64,000 nucleotides of DNA from Mastacembelus armatus (taxonomy: Eukaryota > Chordata > Actinopteri > Synbranchiformes > Mastacembelidae): contig NC_046654.1 in NCBI RefSeq assembly GCF_900324485.2, forward strand, positions 16,468,406 to 16,532,405. The letters run 5' to 3'. The stretch's first letter is position 1; each line of letters opens with the position of its first letter. Below the pieces are notes generated by a model. That model did not search any database, was not told the DNA's origin, and was given only the letters and a program-made list of their open reading frames with translations. The translations under genes and the position numbers were made by a program. Positions 57,059-64,000 of the stretch are shown here, piece by piece.

Positions 57059-59857
57059 CTATGCAGGCACTGAGATAAAAACAATGGCATTTCTGTAGCA
57101 TACAAACAATTTGGACTTTAGAGACAGTGTGCATCTAAATCCTAATGTGAGGTACTCAGATTCATGCTGTATTGTCATATTATGTGAAACAAATGAATGT
57201 GTGAATCACCAAAGCAATAACAGTGATTAGTGAGTAGATAACAAATTGACAGTGGTATGTAAACCCTTGTAGGATACACAAGTGGGAAAATTATATCTGC
57301 TTGGGTTCCAATAAAAACCAAGCAGGCAGAGACTGTTACACTGCACACATTGCCAGAGCTTTTAAGATATCACATATACAGTACATATGAAACTGAAACT
57401 ACAGCTACAGTTACCTCATTAGCCTTTTTCAGACGCCACGGAGCAAGTGGACAGATTTCATCATTTCATTCACTTAGCAAAATCTCAGCTACATAAACAC
57501 CTCACAAGGAGATAAGGTCAGATAAGGTGATTCTGATTTTAGCAGAAAAACAATGGTAAAGTGTTTCCACTAATTTATCTTACTTTTAATTACAGCAATA
57601 ACTGTAAAAATAACACCATCTTCATGAAATTAGAAAGCGAGGAGTATCAATCAAATACAGTATGATGCGCTTATGCATATTACACAGAGACCCTGGTTAT
57701 AATGGAGACTTACAATCCAAATGAGACAAATAAACTCTTGGATGTGCTTACTCACTGCTATCCAAACTGTGACGTTTGAAAAATTATATCACTTACGTGG
57801 TGACAAGAGTGTTGTTTTTTGGTGTACTGACAATTTTTTTTTTTATCAACATGCCTCATCTATTTCTGCTTAGTGACCTTCTCCATTTCCCAGAATGCCT
57901 TCTGACAACTGTAGATAACAGGTATAACCTTATATTCTGCTGTGTGTTTTCTGTGTAGGTGGAAAGTAACATAAAGATAGTGAAGTGACAGCTGTTCAAA
58001 CTGAGAGAAACAAAGACTTCTGGTCTATTGAAGCCACTATGGGATGGAGAATTCAAAGTAACAGATACGCTTTTTTTTTATAGCAGATTTCTCCGTCTGA
58101 CTGGTTGGTGCTATATGGGAAGAGAACCTTCTCTTTCTTTTGGATGTTGATGGACTGAGACCTAAATATGGTGTTTACAATTGATATTTGTGAAATATTT
58201 TGTCATTGTTTGCAAATCCCCAAGAAACACCAAAACAGAATCAGAAAAAAATGTGTTAAAGTATTTCAGGGTGGATTTTTGCTTCAACACCTGATTCATT
58301 TGTCTTGACTAACCCAGAAACTCAAAGTTTTTCTAGCACTGACCCTATCAGGTCATCTGTGCATTTAACTCAAGCACCACAAAAGCAGTTATCCATGATC
58401 AGTTAACACAAGACATCAGTGTCTTGTCTTAAATTGAACTTTTTCCAACTTACTGTAGCAGTCATAATTGTGCCCGATTCATGATTCTTTCTGCTAAGCC
58501 AGTGTGTTAAAAACCACTAAACATATCTGAATGTAAACCACCAGCATAAATAATTCTGTAGTATATACTCATTGTGTGTCATTAATATAAAAAATAATGT
58601 TTGACTTTTAATATTTAAAATGGTGATTTTGCTGTCCAGTGGATGTTGAATGTGTCGTGAGAGTTGAAAGAGCACAGAGCACACCAACGTGCCGCCACGT
58701 TTTCTAAAGAGACTTTGGATGTTGACACTTGATTCATCTGGAACATCCCTGAGTATTGTTGAATAGAGTTTACACAGCATATGCAAGGATGTAAATGCAC
58801 TTATATTTACACAGGCATCATAGATACTTTATAATATTGACTTTTTTATAACATCCAACAGGAGCCTACTGTATGCATCCAAGCAAATAACATCTTGTTC
58901 TTACATTGTTTTCAATAATGTAGTGACACCAGTATTATGCACTTGAAGTGGCGCTATAGACATGAATTGTAGTGAATGTTGAAGTAAATTCTCCTTAATA
59001 ATAAAGTATTCAAGCTGATACTTTCACAAATAACTGCTCAGACACAAAACAATACAAGACTGTTTAAAGCTTTGTGTAAAATGTTTAAATGTTCTTGTTG
59101 TCATCATAATAAAACGGGCTGTATAAATAACTTGATTAGCTTTTGAAATATGTATCCTAATTTATCTCATGCTGGATAAAATAAAAGGTGCAATAAATAT
59201 CTGGAGCAAACTCATGTATGTTTAAAATGCTTTGCTGGCTTGAATCCTTAATGTTGCAGGGAAAATCTGACTGGGGACTGGAGGAGATGGACACCAACAG
59301 GCCTTTTTCACAGTAGGGACAGCACTGGTGTAAATAATAAATCAATGGGTGAATTCAGTTGAGGTGCTTCAGTTTTGGGTTGCTGGTTCTGGCCATGCTG
59401 GCTCACCCTCATGTCATCGTTGCTAGCTGGGACGCCGAAAAAGCAACACTTGCTTTTCTTACTTTAACAAGTTAAATGTCTGCAGTGAAAATGTGTTTGA
59501 ACCCTATATGGAAATTCACGGCCGACTGTATTTACTATTTCTGTCACAGTATAGATTACACATTCATTATTTTTTTTCTTTTTGGTGAGTTCTACTATGA
59601 AATCTTTAAAAACATGGCAGATGAAGATTTAAAATATTGGTTAAATATTTGAGACTGACACGGTGATGATGGTGTAACACGATTCATCAGAAAGTATGAA
59701 GATAAATCAGACGGGTCGATGTTGACCCAGCAGCGCTGTGCGCTCTGCCCTCACTTGTTAGATGTCATTCCCCTCCAGTGCGGTAGGTGGCAGCAGACGT
59801 ATAGCGGTGCATAAGTAAGCTGTCAGAAGGGGCGACGCGGTGCAGTAACAACAAGCT
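57059..59857. other. tmem151b 3' UTR and gap to mtres1
   Basis: AT-rich, no coding exon recognised. The AATAAA motifs at 59000 and 59108 suggest a 2 kb 3' UTR for tmem151b; the one at 57310 would give a short form. The mtres1 promoter lies at about 59700-59850, GC-richer than its surroundings. Confidence 0.5.
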
Positions 59858-61441
59858 ATGAAGGGTTTTTCCATAGGTGAGTGGACTGGCAAAATAACTG
59901 CATGGTCGTGGCTCCATCTGTGCATTTAACAGCAAAGTAAAACTGGCTTTTCTCTGTGTGTTGGTGAGCTAACTTCGTCTGTGCTGCACGACAGCTGAGT
60001 CGCAGAAAAGTAAAGCTAGCTTCGGGTGTAGCTTTAGTGTTAGCTAAAGAAAAAGCAGGCTGAGTGAAGCAGTGGTGCAGAGACGAACAGGAGATCATAA
60101 CAATCATGACAGCTCTGCTCTGGCTGCTCTTCATGTCCAGCACAGGCATAAAGCATCACTTCCGGAAAAACAACCGCTTGTAACCTCGTGTTGTCATTAT
60201 TGTCCTCTATGCAACTATCACATTTATACAGTGAAATACTACAGTAAGCAGTATAATCAGTGAAGTTATGCGGTGTCATGGCAAAGCCTCAAATGTTGAT
60301 TGTTGACAGGTTATCAGTTTATCCTTGGCCTCGTCAGCAGCAGGTGACAGTAACTTCAAGAGTTTGAGTTCAATCTCAAGCTCTGACTCTTTGTCTCTGA
60401 ACACATATTAATTCATATTTTATAAAATTCAATGTGTTTTCTGAATGTGTTTACTCTAAACTTAACTTCTAGTGTCTGGGTGGGGCACCAACATGCAGAG
60501 TTTAGTGGTGCAGGCTCTTGTCATGAGGCAGCTGGGAAGGTTGAACCACCGCTACCTGCTGGCTGCTGACTATGGGCTGAGGCAGACCGGGTGGTGTCCC
60601 AGGACCATCCACACACGGCAGCTGTGGGGCTGCTCGGCTTTCCCTGCATTTGGCTGCCAAAGGCCTGCTTTGCGTGGCAGAGACACCGGCAGGAGTTGGT
60701 CTGTTCATCCTGTGAGATGTAAAAGCAAAAAGAACAAAGGTGCTGCTACGACAGCACAGGAGAAAGAGATGGAAGATGAGGATGGGAATATACTAGAGGA
60801 TAGTGATTATGAAGATGAGGTGGATGAAGATCCAAATCTACCAAGGAACTATAAAGATGTGGAAAAATATGTGCAGTCCTTTCGGTATGACGTGGTCATG
60901 AAAGCTGGCCTGGACATGGCACGCAAGTGAGTTGGTGCATATGTACTGCTGTCATACATTTGAGATCTCTTTATAGCTGTTGGGTAGTTTTATTGGATGG
61001 CCATTATCAAAAGTAACCCCAATTTTTTATCCCATAACTAAGCAGAAAATAACTTTTCTTTATCTTGTAACAGTAAAGTTGAAGATGCTTTCTATGACAA
61101 CAAGCTCAGACTAAATGGACAAAAACTCATCAAGAAAAGTAAAACTGTGAGTGTTGTATGATTTCACATTATCTCAGTTAGTACATTAGTAAAATAGTAT
61201 TTCCTATTGGGTATTTCATTCATTTTCAACTCTTCTTTTGTTGTGTATTCAGGTGAAAGTTGGGGACACCATGGACCTGGTCCTGTCAGAGAACCGAGAA
61301 GAAAACACTGTTACTCTGATGAGAGTCATAATCAAAAGGGTCTTGGGAGAATCCAGTAACGCAGAAAAGTACAAAGTTGCCATACGGCGCTGGAAATTTA
61401 TAGAGCTTCCGAAGGATGAGGCCTTTAAGTCATTAACTTGA
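59858..61441 (+). CDS. mtres1: Mitochondrial transcription rescue factor 1
   Basis: Mitochondrial RNA-binding protein (human C6orf203) that supports mitochondrial transcription and translation under stress. Exons are 59858-59876, 60473-60926, 61074-61146 and 61253-61441. The upstream ATG (MKGFSIVSGWGTN) is spliced in frame to the second ATG at 60493 (MQSLVVQALVMRQ); the second start gives 231 residues with an arginine-rich, acid-free leader typical of mitochondrial import. Then an acidic linker, NYKDVEKYVQSFRYDVV, GLDMARNKVEDAFY and KTVKVGDTMDLVL, the S4-like RNA-binding domain of the family. Tail KYKVAIRRWKFIELPK matches human. Poly(A) signal 61660-61665. The neighbour on the right is bend3, as in human 6q21. 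Which start is used cannot be decided here. Confidence 0.93.
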
Positions 61442-62584
61442 ACAGGATAGTTCTGTAATATCATTGGAGAGTGAAACCAACAACACAGAGAGATGCTGTC
61501 AAATCACTGGCATTTGAATGGTCTTCATCAAGCTGGCTCTAAAAGGATTACAAAGGTTTAATTGTAAGGGCTGACACTTCTAAGTGGTTACAGACATTAA
61601 GCAATTAGTTGGATGGAAGCTTTTGAATGTTTACGTTTCCTTCACTGTGCAACTCAACCAATAAATGTGCACTTTGAAATTTGAAAATCACGTCCTGATG
61701 ACTGGGTTGATGAAGAGCACATGATGTAAGAGTTTATATCTGACTCATTAACATGGGTATGTTTCCCATTTTCCTTGTGCTTCCTAATTAAATCATTTTT
61801 ATCAAAGCATGGCCAGAATATGATAAGTAGAACCTACATTCATGTTACACAGTACAAATGTTACTCATACACTGGAAAAGCCGAGAACACCTCTGGGTGT
61901 GTGGTAAAGAAATTTCTACACAAACTGACTACATTTCTTTCTCAGTATTGTTTCAAATGCAAAAACATAATTTAAAGTAGGTCAGTGTTTTACACTATTA
62001 CTGTCCAATAAATCCTAAATAGACACCTCCTCAGCAGAGTGCATTTATGTAAAACAATCCAATCCTTTCATATTTATAACTGTGATTTTATTAGAAATAG
62101 GCTATCATGATCCATAATCATGTTAAATTGTCTTTGTAATATAAACTTCTATAAGAAAGCTTAACATAAGCAAATTGTTATTTAAACAGTGGTGGCACAA
62201 TGCTACATCAGTAACTGCAATGGAAATATATCACATTATTGTGATTCAGTTCTAGCCATACAGCAAATGTGTGACCTATGCTATTAACTACTATCATTGT
62301 TATTGTTTTTAAGGCTACAACATTTATCAACAAAGTATGTTAGATAAGCTATGCCAGTTTTGGCTTATAAATAGAAGCACTTTTAACTCTTTATTCAACA
62401 ATATTAAGACTACATAAACTACAACCTCTACTGCTGTAGTCCGAAGATAAAATATGAAGAAGAGTACTGAAGAAGCTCAAAACCGCTAGGCTTCATCCTA
62501 CATAAGTTCAACAATGTGGTTTCAACATATATGTCCTGCGCAATTATTCTTATGACAAACCCAAATCACTGCAAAGTACTTGAA
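61442..62584. other. Convergent 3' UTRs of mtres1 and bend3
   Basis: No gene. The mtres1 poly(A) signal is at 61660-61665. On the minus strand an AATAAA (plus-strand TTTATT) near 62389 could end bend3 about 0.2 kb after its stop. The rest is AT-rich. Confidence 0.55.
61660..61665 (+). terminator. Poly(A) signal, mtres1
   Basis: AATAAA about 0.22 kb after the mtres1 stop, followed by a TG/T-rich stretch. Confidence 0.65.
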
Positions 62585-64000
62585 CTATGACACAGTGCTT
62601 GACCTCTTTGCTTTCTTAAGAATGTCACACTTCTTGCGATTGGGTCGCCTGCAGCGTTCGTCAATGCTTGGCACACATTCGTAATGCCACACCTCCTCCA
62701 TCTTGTCCACGGGATACACTGCTTCCACATAGTGACGGATCAATCTGAGGCGCATAGGGTCAAGCTGCTTCTTATTGCAGGCCCCTGAGTGGTTGTATTG
62801 CAGCCGCAGGTTCTCCTGGGTGAAGAGCTCTGGGAAAAGGCGCACCAACAGACGGGCAGCGAAGTTCCCAACAGATAGACTCTGCTGGACGATTTCCCGT
62901 ACCTCAGCGTCTGAAAGCAGGTAGACAGACGGTACAGGGAAGTCAGGTTTAGATACAGTCAGTTCATCCAGGGGAATTTTGCAAAAGTCTTTGCTACTTT
63001 TCTCAGGTGGTAGAGAGGGAATATCCGGATCCTCCCTAAAATGATCTGGATTGAGCTGGTTCAGCTGACAAATAAAGTCCTGATCTGACTCTTGACCACA
63101 CACTTTACGTTGCTGCAGATACGATCTCCTCTGCTCTGTGTCACGTCTCCTGCAACGCTCATCAAGTTTGCCCACAAATTCTAACATCCACACTCTGTCG
63201 TTCTTTGCCCGAGGGTAGACTAACTGCACGTAATGACGGATCAGGTTTACCCGGACAGGGTCAAGTTGCTTTTTCCCAAGGGAACCACTGCAGTTGTACT
63301 GCTTTCTTGTGTTCTCATGGGTGAAGAGCTCAGGGAACATAAGCACCAGGAGCCGAGAGGCAAAGTTCCCAATGGACAAGCTACATTCATAGTTGTTCCT
63401 TAGCTGCTCCCTAGTCAACAGGTACTCCTTGGGAACAGTAAAGTCAGGAAGAGGAATCTCCAGATTGTCAAAATCCATGGGTGTCAGCAGTGACTTTTTG
63501 GACTTGCGACTGGGTCTTTCATAATCCCCCACTTCTGGAACCTTAACAATCGAAACATCTTCAGGAAGGCTGGCCAGGTCATAGCCCTCATCATTGATAT
63601 TGTCAGGTTCACTTCCATTGCCATTACTATGAGGACCCTCAAGCGCATCCTCCATATGCTGAATGCACACCTGGAGCCAGCTGTCCTCAGGCACGTCAGG
63701 AAAATTGGCTTCCATATATTTTCTTATTATGTCCATCTTGTCTGAGTCCAGAATCAGCTGACCCACACTACTAAAGCTGCTGGAGCCATCTGGCAATTTT
63801 CCCTCTTCAAAGACCTCAGGGAAGAGACGGTGCATAAGAAAAATAACGAAGTCCTCAGGGGACGAGAACTCATCCAGCTCTTCTGTGGTTTTTGCATTTA
63901 GAGCAATGTCTGACACGGCCAAGCTGCTCTGCTGGTTTTCTAGAGGGATATGCTCCTCCTGACCCTGTTCATTAATGAAATGATAGGTCTGTGGATGCTC
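62585..64000 (-). CDS. bend3: BEN domain-containing protein 3, C-terminal part, runs off the window
   Basis: BEND3 is a nuclear repressor that binds DNA through BEN domains and acts in heterochromatin and CpG-rich promoter silencing. The frame is open to the last base of the window, so the gene continues to the right; 472 codons incl. stop are visible. They cover BEN domain 2 (EELDEFSSPEDFVIFLMHRL), the linker SLPEDVSIVKV, BEN 3 (SLSIGNFASRLLVLMFPELF, KKQLDPVRVNLIRHYVQLVY, VGKLDERCRRRDTEQRRSY) and BEN 4 (SLSVGNFAARLLVRLFPELF, KKQLDPMRLRLIRHYVEAVY, DERCRRPNRKKCDILKKAK). All in one exon, as in human. The 3rd and 4th domains are almost unchanged from human; the 2nd is less conserved and lacks the QYNCSG-type word. 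Stop TAG at 62585-62587. Confidence 0.95.
   Translation of the reverse strand, partial: EHPQTYHFINEQGQEEHIPLENQQSSLAVSDIALNAKTTEELDEFSSPEDFVIFLMHRLFPEVFEEGKLPDGSSSFSSVGQLILDSDKMDIIRKYMEANFPDVPEDSWLQVCIQHMEDALEGPHSNGNGSEPDNINDEGYDLASLPEDVSIVKVPEVGDYERPSRKSKKSLLTPMDFDNLEIPLPDFTVPKEYLLTREQLRNNYECSLSIGNFASRLLVLMFPELFTHENTRKQYNCSGSLGKKQLDPVRVNLIRHYVQLVYPRAKNDRVWMLEFVGKLDERCRRRDTEQRRSYLQQRKVCGQESDQDFICQLNQLNPDHFREDPDIPSLPPEKSSKDFCKIPLDELTVSKPDFPVPSVYLLSDAEVREIVQQSLSVGNFAARLLVRLFPELFTQENLRLQYNHSGACNKKQLDPMRLRLIRHYVEAVYPVDKMEEVWHYECVPSIDERCRRPNRKKCDILKKAKRSSTVS

Overview
The window is vertebrate nuclear DNA, almost certainly from a teleost fish. The genes have many small exons with short introns and encode vertebrate-type proteins. 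The gaps carry typical fish interspersed repeats: LINE tails, the common 'ccgcttatcc / ggataggctcc' repeat, and small DNA transposons. A percomorph-type fish is my guess; the sequence does not prove it. All gene calls come from reading the proteins and splice sites by eye, without database searches.

Left part (1-15,000): a duplicated tubb4b block. The left copy (exons 2-7, 1443-5798) has no first exon or promoter in the window. The right copy (10541-13412) is complete at 445 residues. Between them, on the minus strand, lie the first five exons of nrde2 (7636-9391), cut in mid-exon by a LINE tail and head-to-head with the complete tubb4b. The last coding exon of beta-tubulin, normally uninterrupted in vertebrates, is split here by three extra small introns in both copies.

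Middle (17,375-38,760): a 29-exon zmym4 gene on the minus strand, head-to-head with adprs (ADP-ribosyl-serine hydrolase, ARH3) on the plus strand. The large intron after zmym4 exon 18 holds an open reading frame for the C-terminal cysteine-rich domain of a piggyBac transposase, with a phase-compatible splice acceptor and a poly(A) signal.

Right of that (40,175-51,834, minus strand): a b0,+AT-like amino-acid transporter gene with two alternative-looking large first exons of identical length (699 nt), followed by one set of downstream exons; then the complete utp25 (def) gene in 12 exons.

Right end, plus strand then minus: a lone grxcr1 first exon, tmem151b, mtres1, and the 3' part of bend3 running off the window on the minus strand. 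mtres1-bend3 and zmym4-adprs are neighbours or near neighbours in human (6q21 and 1p34), which supports these names. The genes are ordinary housekeeping or tissue genes and do not form one pathway. The points of interest are structural: partial tandem duplications, intron gain, shared downstream exons and a possible host-transposase exon fusion.
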